This document shows, in pieces, positions 33,792-45,500 of a stretch of DNA of 64,000 nt. Position numbers and translations under genes: made by a program. The DNA comes from Mariannaea sp. PMI_226. Lineage: Eukaryota; Ascomycota; Sordariomycetes; Hypocreales; Nectriaceae. Each line of letters begins with the position of its first letter. The stretch's first letter is position 1. The notes beneath the pieces are model-generated. The model saw only the letters and a list, made by a program, of their open reading frames with translations, did no database searches and was not told the DNA's origin. Location of the stretch: assembly GCA_024336345.1 (NCBI GenBank), contig JANFOG010000002.1, forward strand, positions 1,240,001-1,304,000, written 5' to 3'.

Positions 33792-35022
33792 CTAGGAGCG
33801 GTCAATCTGGTTTCTGGTGCCATTCACCTGCTCAACTCCCTTTCCGAGCTGACTCGCCACCACGGTGGCTTCCCTTACTGCACGGGAAACAGTACCTCGG
33901 ACTCTTCCCTCCTCCAAGACCAGGACGCCGCCGATGGTGCAGCCTCCAGGGGTGCAGTTCTTTTCCCGAAGGAGAGCAGGGTGCTCACCATGTTGGACAA
34001 GGCCGGTCATGCCTCGCATCGTCTGGGCAGCCATGCGCTGGGCGTCCGAACGAGGGATACCCATAGCAACAGCACCATCGATCGCGGCCTCGAGAACAAG
34101 GGCGAAGAAGGCGGGGCCAGAGGCGCAAAGGGCAGTGGAAGCATCCATGTTGCTAGCGGGCAGGTAGACAACGTCTCCAATGCGCCTGAAGATCCAGGTG
34201 ACGAGGCTCTCGGTCTCGTGGTCCAAGGGAGGGTTGGTCTCGGCAACGACAGTCATCGACTCACGGATCAGAGCAGCAGTGTTGCACATAGCACGGACAA
34301 TGCGGCAGCGACCATCCTCGGCAGGATCCTTGGAGGGAACCGCACCGTGAAGAGCGATCTCGATGTCATCCACAGTCACACCAGCGCATACACTGATCAG
34401 GAGCTTGCCATGCAGAGCTCGCGAGATGCCAGGCTCGCTGAGGATATCCTTGACGGAAGTCGCCCTGCAAGCCAGAATGATAACCTCAGCCTGGGTGATG
34501 GCAGACAGGTTATCGTTGTGGAGAACCTTGAGAACGGAAGAATGCTCCCAGAGGCACTTCTTTACTCGCTTGGCCCCGTAAGCAGTGCGAACAGACGCAA
34601 TGAAACGTGAGGGCAGTCGGCGAGGCACCTCCTCCAGAGGGGTTGTGTCTCCGGACCTGGGTGTCTGAAGAGGCTTGGGGCCCTGCATCTCTGAGAGCGA
34701 GTTCAGGATGCCGCTGAGAATGGCAACGCCCATGGTACCTGTGCCAAAAGGCCCAATGATGAGTAACCTGGCCTTTTACCACCAACTCCAAGAAAGAGAG
34801 AGAAAAGGAGGGGAGAGAGAAAGATGGGGAAGATATGAGATGAGAATGTGACTACGGAATAGTACTACAAACATCTACACCAATACGGCGGACAGTACTT
34901 GGACCGAAACACATAGGTTTCATCTCCATATCCGCACATATAAGAGAAGACTTACCGCAGCCGATGACGGCCATAGTGAGGTCAGTCGACCCAGTAGAGC
35001 CGTAGGGAGTGAGAGCCAACAT
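33792..35022 (-). CDS. Pyrroline-5-carboxylate reductase
   Basis: Exons (minus) 35022-34956 and 34738-33792 with a 217-nt intron; 337 aa. The splice completes the Rossmann motif AVIGCG|TMGVAILSG (GxGxMG) at residues 18-30, so the short first exon is needed for NADPH binding. ILACRATSVKDIL and KLLISVCAGVTVDDIE follow. The C-terminal dimerisation domain has GDVVYLPASNMDASTALCAS, then GPAFFALVLEAAIDGAVAMG, and the family signature CTPGGCTIGGVLVLEEG. The enzyme reduces P5C to proline, the last step of proline synthesis, in cytosol or mitochondria. An insert around residues 35-50 (GPKPLQTPRSGDTTPLEEVP) lengthens it relative to bacterial ProC. Convergent with HAT1; a long 1.8-kb upstream gap may carry regulation. 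Confidence 0.95.
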
Positions 35023-36801
35023 TTTGAAAAAGTTGTCGAGTTGTTTTGTTTTATATGACGAGAAAGTTTTTTTTTTTTAACGGGGTGAGAAATTGGTGGA
35101 GATTTAAGGACGTAGAGGTAGAAATAGATGTAAATAAATAATAGTACAGTACGGAGGGCGTAAAGTAGCTATGTGTAAGAGAAGCGAGCTACTACTCAAA
35201 GCAAAAAAAAAAAAACAGACGTAATACAACAAGAACTTCCGAGGGGTGGGGGAGTGATGTAGTGAGGAGGAGAAAGGGGAAGAGAAGCAGGATGAGGAGC
35301 AGATGGTTTGTTTTATTTATACTCTTGAGAACAGATGACAGATGGGGGGAGGGAGGCCCGAGAACGAGGAAGAGATCGAACAGACAACAGAGAAATAATC
35401 AAAGGGGCAAAAGCTTTGCAATTACTCCGTACCCAATACAAGCACGAACAAAGTAGAGCACGCACGTACGAATCGAGTCCCAGTATGAGGGAGAAAAAAA
35501 AAGGACCTACTAGAGCCCGGAATTCTGCCCAAAAGCCAGAATGTGTTTACAGATTACCGCATTGGAAATTCACTATGCCTACGGACAGTGCCTCTGGTGC
35601 CCAATGCACAACAGTCCCCCCGGCTTATATCACGTACAAGTGGGCTGGAAAGGAGGTCTCACCACTTGGATCAGCGTGTCAGGAGATGATGATGCCTCGA
35701 CGATGCGTTTTATTTTCGCGCAGTTTCCGAATTCTTCCAAGCTGAACAGCTTTTTGGGCCGCCCCGCGAATACTTGGGATATTGGACTATCTTAGTTTGC
35801 AGCCATTCCTGTATTCCCCCAACACATGGGCGTCCCCCCGCGAGATGAGTCGCCCAGCATCCCCCCCAGGCCTGGTGCCCTGGCATCCTGGTGTTGCCGG
35901 GTACCCTGATAGCGCCCGTTGGGTACTTCACCGGGGCCCGCATTGGGGTTAGGTAGCTGTACTACACCGTTCGGCATGCCCGGCCCGGGATGTCTTAGGT
36001 TCAGGCACGTCGATTTGCACTGTCGCAGTGCTGCGGTCTTGCAGGATTATAGTGGAGCGCGGCAAGGAAAGCAAGCAAGGCAAGATCCAACTTTCTCCAA
36101 GAAATAAGGGGACGATGTACATGATTCCAGGGGGTTGTCCATTTCCATCGTCTGTGTCTCTGCTCGGCCCGAGACCGCGTATCTTGGCTATTTCGGAGAA
36201 TGAGAGATGGATGGACTGCTGGATGAATTACTTCTTCTGAATAGGTACTATCGTACAGGGAAATTCACATCTTCGGATACCGAACCAAACAAAGCTATCC
36301 ATGCAGTCCAGGTACTTACGTTTAATTTTCTCCCCCAAGTCCCCTAATTGTCCAATGTCCCCTGATCATATTCGTATGTGCCACCACCAAGTGGGGCGAT
36401 ATCTCTGCCACACGAGCCACACCCGCACACAAGAGAAACCTGGCAGCCTGGTTGCGTGGGAGAAAAAAAAGTCTCCATGTGCGACAACAGGTGGCGCATA
36501 CATCCTCCCACGCCTTGCGGAAACTCGTTCACTAACTCGCTCACCCACTTGCTCGCCCCACTATCAACATCACGTCCATTCGCCATCCATCCAGTCCACC
36601 ATCCAAATACATCCATGTACCTTGGATTCCCTGGCTCATTGTTGTGAGAGCTTCATGCGAGCTGTCACTGAGCAGCCGAATTTTCTGAGACAATTCCGGG
36701 ATATCGGCACCGTTTGTCTCTCACAGGCCCATTTGCTGACATCCGCCCTGCCACGCATCATCAGCAGCTGTTTACTTTTCCAGTGATTTTCGACCCTCAC
36801 C
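35023..36801. promoter_or_regulatory. Divergent upstream region P5C reductase / CTK3
   Basis: 1.78 kb with no gene. It has A/T homopolymers near 35068-35080 and 35200-35215, a G-rich/purine-rich stretch (35220-35400), and a GC-rich island with C-runs and GGTACC/CCGGGGCCCG words at about 35810-36000. No tRNA or coding signal is seen. Confidence 0.5.
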
Positions 36802-37708
36802 ATGGCTGATCCATTTGAGGTGCGCATGCGCTTCATCAACCAGCTGCAACATCTCAATGCCTCTGTCTCTTCCGCCCAAAAGGCCGCCCAGTATGCTCTC
36901 AAGTACAGGGATATGGACGAAGATCTACATTCCTGTATTCTTGAGCAGCTTGAGCGAGTAAGCATCTTATCCCTTGGCTGTTCTCCTGCGTGAAGCGTCC
37001 TGTCCCTAACAAGAGCTGTAGAACAATATGAACATACGAGCCAATATTATGTACTTTATCGAGCATTTTCTCGATATGGCTCAACGGGATGGTCATGCCG
37101 AATATATCCGATTCATGCAACGCGACATTATTCGTGTAGTGGATGCCGTTGCTCCCGATGATGGTTCCGGTGCAGTCAACGTTAAAGTCGTACGAAAGGT
37201 ATGTTGTCCCATGGATCAGATAGAGGTCCTACCACGCCCACCTCGCTTGACCTCCTGCTAATCCTCATACCAGGTTCTACAGGGTCTTCTTGCAAAGGGT
37301 TATTTAGAGGTACAAGCGGTCACTCAGATTGAGGACGTCATCAAGGAAAGGGAGACCAATGCGGATGATCTTGGTCTCGCTTCGCCGCATGGCGACACTG
37401 AGATGGTTGATATGCCTCCATCTCAGACGATCCCTAAGCCGGGTCGACGGACGACACTCCAACGACTCGATAAGCGCCATATCGAGCAGCGAATTGAGGA
37501 GGATCGGGAGCGTCACAAACGTGAGCGTGAGAGCATATGGGCCATCCCCAAGGTTGAGCATGCGGAAATGAATAAGCTATGGGAGGAAACAAGCGATTTC
37601 GGAGAAGACGATGACGTTCTTCTGACGGAGGAGTTGGCTGATTTTAACAAAGAGATGGAAACGCAATCTTGCCAACACCAGAAAGCTCAAAATGGTAACC
37701 GTCATTGA
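36802..37708 (+). CDS. CTK3: CTD kinase subunit gamma CTK3
   Basis: Exons 36802-36957, 37022-37198, 37274-37708; 255 aa, the usual size. The N-terminal CTK3 (CID-like helical) domain runs over residues 1-125: DPFEVRMRFINQLQHLNAS, SAQKAAQYALKYRDMDEDL, ANIMYFIEHFLDMAQRDGH, YIRFMQRDIIRVVDAVAP. The C-terminal CTK3_C part has RRTTLQRLDKRHIEQRIEED, a charged helix, and ends near EMNKLWEETSDFGEDDD. With Ctk1 and Ctk2 it forms CTDK-I, which phosphorylates Ser2 of the RNA polymerase II C-terminal domain during elongation. All splice joins are phase 0 (introns 64 and 75 nt). Convergent with the mitochondrial L7/L12 gene. Confidence 0.95.
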
Positions 37709-38039
37709 TCAAAGGAACAACGATCATTTGGGAAGGCGTTCAGGTTTGGTTTTATTATGGAGGGATGAAAAAATAATCAGATACCCAGCGGCATTATGAC
37801 ATAAGGTTAAGGGACATCGAGAGTATGGTAGAGGGGCTCATTACGGACATCAAGCTGCTTAAGTGTAGACCAAAAAGTTTCAATCATTCCCCATCAATGC
37901 ACCGTGCATGCCCACATATGCATTTTTTAAAACAGGGTAATCGTTGTTGGATACTAGTACACATGGTTTTTGTACATACAATCATAGCCGTCTATCAGGC
38001 CTACTCGACCGTATTCTCACGTTCTGGAAATTCGTCCTC
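37709..38039. other. Convergent 3' spacer CTK3 / mL7-L12
   Basis: 331 bp between stops, AT-rich; presumed 3' UTRs only. Confidence 0.45.
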
Positions 38040-38663
38040 TTACTCCATCACCACAGTGCCGCCCAGCTCCTTCATGGTGGCAATGATCTTCTCGGCATCC
38101 TCCTTGGGAACGTTCTCCTTCATCATCTTTGGTGCGCTCTCCACAAACTTCTTGCTGTCAACCAAGCTCAGGCCAAGCATGTTCTTGATCTCCTTGATGA
38201 CCTTGGCCTTGGAGGCGGTTTCGAAAGCGGTCAGCTTCAGGGTAAAGAGCGATCTCTCTGCGGCAGCAGGAGCGGCCTCCTCAGCCTCCTCAGCAGCAGC
38301 TGGGGCAGCGGCAGCGGGAGCGGCAGCGGCGAATCCCCCTATGGGCATGTCGGGAATGTTGAGCTTGGTCTATCAAAAAAGAATATTCAGGTAAGTGAAA
38401 CTGTCCCTGCAGCGTCAATTGAGACTCCAAGGACATACCTTGAGGCTGGAAACGAGGTCGGCCGTCTCGAGGAGGGTAAGCTGGCTAATCTGGTCGACAA
38501 TGGTTTGGATCTTGGGGTTGACGGGAGCTTCAGCAGCCTCGGTCGAGTTCCATCTCCTTGAGGATGCGGCGACACGGAACATCTGTGCGGGGGCTCGGGC
38601 GGCGGCGGTGGATCGGAGCTGTCGAGCGCAGCTCTGCGCAGCGTACCGGCAAGACATGGCCAT
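38040..38663 (-). CDS. Mitochondrial ribosomal protein bL12m (L7/L12)
   Basis: Exons (minus) 38663-38439 and 38369-38040; 184 aa. The N-terminus is a typical matrix presequence (MAMSCRYAAQSCARQLRSTA ... RRWNST). The L12 N-terminal dimerisation part is NPKIQTIVDQISQLTLLETA, then DLVSSLK. An Ala/Glu-rich flexible hinge (PIGGFAAAAPAAAAP) leads to the C-terminal factor-binding domain: FTLKLTAFETASKAKVIKEI, then GLSLVDSKKFVESAPKMMKE and EKIIATMKELGGTVVME. It forms the stalk of the mitochondrial large subunit that recruits translation GTPases. The 69-nt intron lies between dimerisation part and hinge. Shares a divergent region with MDN1. Confidence 0.95.
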
Positions 38664-39555
38664 TGTGTTGTGGAGGGGGATTGGGCTGGGAAATGGCTCA
38701 ATTCGTGGTGGTGAGGGTCGTCGCGTGCGGGCGTCTGAGGGAACGTCTTGAAGTTTTTCGAAGCTGTCGACAATCATCGGGGACTAGCGGTGCTATCACG
38801 TGTTGGTGCGTGGTCCGTGCGGGTTTTCAGACGATATCACCCGTGGAGGGATGATGAGAATCAAGGTAACTAAACTACATTAGCTGAAGTATCTATGTCT
38901 GTAGGCGGCTTGATGTAGCATTATTAGTTTTTATTTTGGACTCTGTTGCATATATAGTTGGTATATCTTCTGTGTGAGAAAGATATGAGACATCTGTCGA
39001 TAAGTCGCATTTTGAATTTTAGAGCAGGTACCTACTTAGTTATAGCCAAGTAGTCTATCCTCTAGGCGATTGACTCTCAGGAGTCTGCTTTTTCAGAGAC
39101 GGCATGCTCATGGCCCCAAGAGATACAATCAAAACAAGACAAATCCGATTTTATAACATGATTAGCCTGGAACATGTCAAAATAAAAATAGAAAATATCT
39201 TTGCTCAGAAATCAATATCGACAGTAACTGGATTTTATCATCTCCAAAAGCGCTGAAAATTTGACCAACAGTTCTATAGGGTACCTACCTTACTGCGGTA
39301 GGTACGTACCTGCACTATGGAGGGGACTTGAGAAGAGAACGGCGGCATGATGGCGGGGCAGGTATAAGGCAGTTTGGTGAGGCAGGTAGGCACAGAAGTA
39401 GGTGGAGACTTTTTGCAGTGGCCGGCCCGGAAATTTGTGGCGCCAGCGCCGAAAAAAAGAAGCCTGCTCTCAGAAAAAAAGTTCCCAAACAGAGCAGCGT
39501 GTGAGTTGAAGAATCAACAGCTACAGCAGCGAAAAACGTCGACTTTGACTCAATC
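38664..39555. promoter_or_regulatory. Bidirectional promoter mL7-L12 / MDN1
   Basis: 892 bp, AT-rich in the middle (38880-39250). It contains an RRPE-like word TGAAAATTTG at 39254-39263 and a perfect 9-bp inverted repeat at 39281-39305. No gene is seen. Confidence 0.55.
39281..39305. repeat. Perfect 9-bp inverted repeat upstream of MDN1
   Basis: GTACCTACC at 39281-39289 pairs with GGTAGGTAC at 39297-39305 around the 7-nt loop TTACTGC. It is followed at once by GTACCTGC and lies about 250 bp from the MDN1 start. Confidence 0.85.
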
Positions 39556-42500
39556 ATGGCCATGATTGACGTCTCCAGGCAGAGGAGGTCGCTCCTCCAG
39601 GATGCGGCTGTTTTGGAACATCTGCCCTCAGAATTACTGGTCATTGTCAAGGATCAGTCGTCGACAAAACTGCTTGATGCTGTCTCACAGGCGGCTCTCA
39701 TTCCGTCACTTACAGAGCGAATCTTTGTGCATTTCGAACACGTCTTTCCAGACGTCTGCGCACGCTGGATTCTCAACCCTGGAAATGAAGGGCAAAGGAT
39801 AAGAATATTCTCTGCGCTTTCCAGGCTACTACCTCTTGCACCATACCTCTCGGCATTTCTTGATCATTCCTCCCAAAGTCAATCATCATCACCACTCAAA
39901 TCAAATTCTTTACGACTACCACCACCTAAACTCGACCAGGACTCAGCACCCCAAAATGAAACAGATCTCTTGCAGAGCCTTCTTGTTTCCTGGAGACTTA
40001 TCAACTTTGATGCTCGAAATTTTGCGCCTCTTACTTCCCCGGCGCTCATGCAAACCCTTTTCAACCATGAGAATAGGGCTGTGAGATATGTTGCCATCAG
40101 AGTTTTCACACAACTTCTCCATGGGTCGGACCTGAAGCTGGAATCTCTCATCCAGGAGCACGTTGGAAAAGACGAAGCTATTATTGCAGATTTTGATGGT
40201 AGATCGATTGACTATGCATTTCTGTCCCTGCATGAACAAGCCCGAGTAAAGTCTGTCACCACTCTCCGCCAACAATTCCACTCAATGCAGGAGAGTGATG
40301 ATACCGACTCCCCTTGTGTCCAGTCCCTCACGCCGTATGTTATCCCCTATGGCAATGTTATCCTGCCCCGCCCGCTTGGCCCTTCCGGGGAATCCTCAAA
40401 TCTCGTCTTGACACCTACAACCACCAATAATCTGCAGCGACTGGCAAGCATGCTCCAGGATTCTGACCCTATCCTACTCCACGGCCTGCCCGGAGTGGGA
40501 AAGACAGCACTCGTTCATGAAATTGCCAAACAACTTGGCATGTACTCCAATATGGTGACACTGCACTTGAACGAGCAGACAGATGCCAAGATGCTCATTG
40601 GCCTCTACTCAACAGATTCGAAACCCGGAAGCTTTCAGTGGCGCCCTGGTGTCCTGACTACCGCAGTACGAGAAGGCAGATGGGTTTTAGTAGAGGATCT
40701 CGACCGTGCGCCGACTGAAGTACTGAGCACTCTTCTGCCGCTTATTGAGCGCAAGGAACTCCTCATCCCTAGCCGAGGAGAAAAGATTCAAGCAGCAAGC
40801 AGTTTCCGACTCTTTGCCACCGTTAGAACATCGCGAGGCATGAATGGACGAGAAAATCTTCCTAGTCTTGTGGGTATGCGTTTTTGGCAATCGTTATACA
40901 CACAGCCTCTGGAGCCCTCGGAAGTGGAGGACGTTGTGGTGCAAACTTACCCAATTCTCCGAAGATACATCTCAGGCATCTTAGCCGTTTATGATCGCCT
41001 GGCCCGCCTCAGCAAGAATCCAGCATTGGTATCGAGGAGTCGCGGGGCCATGGATCGTCAGATGACCCTACGGGACCTTCTAAAATGGTGTCGAAGACTA
41101 CGAGAGTGTCTTGTTGCAGCTGGTGCCACATCTGGTGAGGAGGCAGTTAGCGAGACCACTCGAGACTGGATGTTCATGGAGGCTGTTGATTGTTTTGTGG
41201 GGAGCTGCCCAGATCATGAGTTTGGAAAGCAATTGATCTATGCGATTGCTGAGGAGATGCAACTTCCCAAAGACCGGGCAGAGCATTACATCTCTGCCAA
41301 TATACCCCCTTTGGAGGAGAGTGAGACTCAGTTCAGCATCGGAAGAGTAGTGTTGCGGAAGAAGAAACTGTCCAACCGAGTCCAAAAGTCGAAACGTCCT
41401 TTTGCTAGCACAGCTCATGCTAAAAAACTCTTGGAACAGATTGCCGTGGCTGTCAAGTTGAATGAGTCAGTACTATTAGTTGGAGAAACAGGTATCGGAA
41501 AGACTACCGTTGTCCAACAACTTGCTGAATCCCTTGGACACAAGTTAATTGCCGTGAATCTTTCACAACAGAGCGAAGTGGGTGATCTCCTCGGTGGCTT
41601 CAAACCCGTCAACATGCGGACTTTGGCTGTGCCATTGAAAGAAGAATTCGAGGACCTTTTCTCTGCCACCGGCATATCTGCTTCCAAAAACCAAAAGTAC
41701 CTTGAACAAGTTGGCAAGTCATTTGCGAAGAGTCAGTGGGCGAGAGTAGCGAAACTATGGAAGGAAGCCCCGAAAATGTTTAATAAGATAGTTAAGGAGC
41801 TTGAGCGAGTTCATGCGGAACAGTCGGAGACGAGAAACGGGGATGAGCAACCGACGAAGCGTCGAAAGACTCAATCAAAACTTCAGGTGCTCCTCGATCT
41901 ACGACCTCGATGGGATACATTCGCTCGCAATCTCGAACAATTCGAAGTCCAAATCTCGGGGGGAGCTGAGAGCTTTGCCTTCTCCTTTATGGAGGGAAAC
42001 CTCGTCAAGGCTGTCCGCAACGGTGATTGGGTGCTGTTGGACGAAATCAACCTGGCGTCGCCCGACACCTTGGAAAGCATTGCTGATCTCCTGACAGGTC
42101 CCGAGGACAGACCTTCCATCCTTCTATCAGAAACAGGAGAGATCGAGAAGATTGAGGCGCATCCCAACTTCAGAATCTTCGGCGCGATGAACCCTGCAAC
42201 AGATATTGGAAAACGTGACCTACCAATCGGCATTCGGTCTCGGTTTACTGAGCTCTATGTCTCCAGTCCAGATAAAGACCTCAAAGATCTCCTTACAATA
42301 ATCAAGACCTACTTGGGAGCAAGTAGCAGCAAGAACGATCAGGCTGCAGATGACATTGCTCGCCTTTATCTCAATACCAAGCGCCTGGCTGAGGAGAAGA
42401 GATTAGTTGATGGAGCAAACGAGGTCCCTCACTTTAGTCTCCGAACCCTCACTCGAGTGTTGAGCTACGTTAACACGATCGCTCCTTATTATGGTGTTCG

Positions 42501-45500
42501 AAGAGCTTTATATGAGGGCTTCTCAATGGGATTCTTGACTCTCCTTGACCGGGACTCAGAGAAAATGCTAGTCCCACTCATCTCCCATCATCTCTTTGAA
42601 AGACATGGCAACTCTCAATCTTTACTATCTCAAGCTCCAAAACACCCTAATGATGGCAAGCAATATGTACGGTTCAAGAACAAGAGTCGAGACCGCCAAT
42701 ACTGGCTTTTCCAAGGAGAGGAGACACCCATCGAGAGAGATGACTATATCATCACTCCTTATGTGGAACGAAACCTCCTTAACCTTGTCAGAGCGACATC
42801 AACCCGGCGTTTCCCCATTCTCATCCAGGGCCCGACTTCCGCAGGAAAGACCAGTATGATCGAGTACCTGGCAAATTTTACTGGCAATAAATTCGTGCGA
42901 ATCAATAATCACGAACACACCGACCTGCAAGAGTACCTGGGAACCTACGTGTCTGGAGCTGATGGCAAGCTGCGCTTTCAGGAGGGTATCCTTGTACAAG
43001 CAATGCGAAAAGGTCACTGGATCGTTCTCGATGAACTGAACTTGGCACCCACTGATGTTTTAGAGGCTCTCAACCGTCTTTTGGATGATAACCGAGAGCT
43101 TCTAATCCCAGAGACCCAGGAAATCGTCAGACCACACGAAAATTTCATTCTTTTCGCAACTCAGAATCCTCCAGGTTTATATGGCGGAAGAAAGGTGCTT
43201 TCTCGAGCTTTCCGAAACCGATTCCTCGAATTGCACTTTGATGATATTCCCGAGGATGAGCTTGAGTTCATTCTGCAGCAGCGAAGCCGGAACACATCAC
43301 CCTCTGATTGTCGACGAATTGTAACGGTCTATAAAGAGCTCTCGCGACTTCGACAAACAAGCAGGCTGTTTGAGCAAAAAGACAGCTTTGCTACTCTTAG
43401 AGATTTGTTCCGTTGGGCATTGAGAGAAGCTGATACCCGTGAAGAAATAGCGGCCCATGGTTTTATGCTGCTCGCAGAGAGAGTTCGCGATGAGGAGGAA
43501 AGAATTGCCGTGAAAGAAGTCATCGAGAAAGTCTTCAAGGTCAAGATTGATCCTCAAGAGTTGTATTCCGCTGACGTCGCACCGGAGCTCAAGCATCTGA
43601 GCAAGAGAGAGAACAGCCAAGGAGTGGTGTGGACTCACGCCATGCGACGTCTGTATGTACTTGTTTCGCGCGCCCTGCGCAATAACGAGCCTGTTCTGCT
43701 TGTTGGCGAAACCGGTTGCGGAAAGACTACAGTCGTTCAGCTTCTTGCAGAGGCATTGCAAAAGGAGCTTCACATCGTGAATGCACATCAGAATACAGAA
43801 ACGGGTGATCTCATCGGATCGCAGAGGCCTATCCGTAACCGCGGAGCTATTATCGAGGCGTTGGACGCAGATTTGAAGGCTGTTCTTCAATCTCTCGAGT
43901 TGGATATGTCTGGTGCCGTCGAGGATCGCCTCCGTCGGTATAAGGGCCTTGAGCAAAGCCTCATAGACAAGGTCCCTGAACAGACTAGAGAAAGGATTCT
44001 ATCTCACGAGGCTCGGAGCAAGGCTCTCTTCGAGTGGGCTGACGGTAGCCTGGTAGAAGCAATGAGAGAAGGCCATTTCTTCTTGCTTGATGAAATCTCC
44101 CTTGCAGACGACTCGGTCCTAGAGAGATTGAACTCGGTCCTTGAACCCCAGAGAACTCTCCTGCTAGCAGAGAAGGGAATTGACAACTCCTTTGTTGTGG
44201 GCGCAAGTGGATTTCAATTCTTTGCCACAATGAATCCTGGCGGTGATTTTGGCAAAAAGGAATTGTCTCCTGCTTTGCGAAATCGTTTCACAGAAATTTG
44301 GGTCCCTTCTCTATCTGAGAGTGAAGACATCTATGACATCGTTCGGGCCAAACTGGTTGGCAAGTCTAAGGAGCTTGTAGATGTGATTGTCAAGTTTGCC
44401 CTTTGGTTCGGAAAGACATTCCGGGCGATGGCCGCAGCTCCTTTCTCAGTTCGAGAAATCCTCGTCTGGGTTCAGTTCATCAACGACTTCCAGTCTGAGG
44501 ACCCTGTTGTTTCGCTGGTGCATGGTGCTTCGACCATCTTCATTGATAGTATCGGTGCGAACCCTTCCGCTATTATTGCTACTGATCCGAAGTCAATCAA
44601 CGAGCAAAGACAAACCTGTCTGGCAAAGCTCAGTGAACTCGTCGCTAGGGATGTGTCTAGCGTATACGAAATCCACCCCGAGTTGTCCATGAATGATGAG
44701 GCCCTCACAATCGGGCACTTCAGTATTCCACGCGATTCGACAGGTGTGGCAGATTCCGGCTTTGCGTTCCATGCTCCCACAACACGCCTCAACGCCATGA
44801 GAGTCCTTCGAGCCTTGCAGATGCGCAAGCCAATTCTTCTGGAAGGAAGCCCTGGTGTTGGAAAGACCACGTTGGTTGCCGCCCTGTCTCAGGCGTGTGG
44901 TCGACCATTGACAAGAATCAATCTTTCGGACCAAACGGATCTGATGGATCTCTTTGGTACTGATGTCCCAGTAGAAGGCGCGGAGGCCGGAAACTTCGCA
45001 TGGAGAGATGCTCCTTTCCTTCAAGCGATGCAAAAAGGCGAATGGGTTCTTCTTGATGAGATGAACTTGGCATCTCAGTCTGTGTTGGAAGGTCTGAATG
45101 CTTGTCTCGATCACCGTGGTGAAGTTTACGTATCTGAACTTGACCAAGTTTTCAAGCGCCATCCTGATTTCCGACTGTTCGCTGCACAGAATCCTCACCA
45201 CCAAGGAGGTGGGCGTAAGGGTCTACCCGCATCTTTTGTCAACCGTTTCATCGTTGTCTATGCTGATGTCTTCTCCGACGATGATCTCAAACTGATTGCG
45301 GCACACAATTACCCCAAAACCTCCCCTGAGGTAATCAACCAGTTGATCCAGTTTGTGTCGAATCTTGAGCACCAACTCGTGGTTGAGAAGACTTTTGGAG
45401 CCCAGGGTAGTCCTTGGGAGTTCAATCTCCGTGATGTCCTCCGCTGGTTGAAGCTTCTCAACTCATCCGACCCTCTTTTACAGACCGCTGGAGCCGATAA

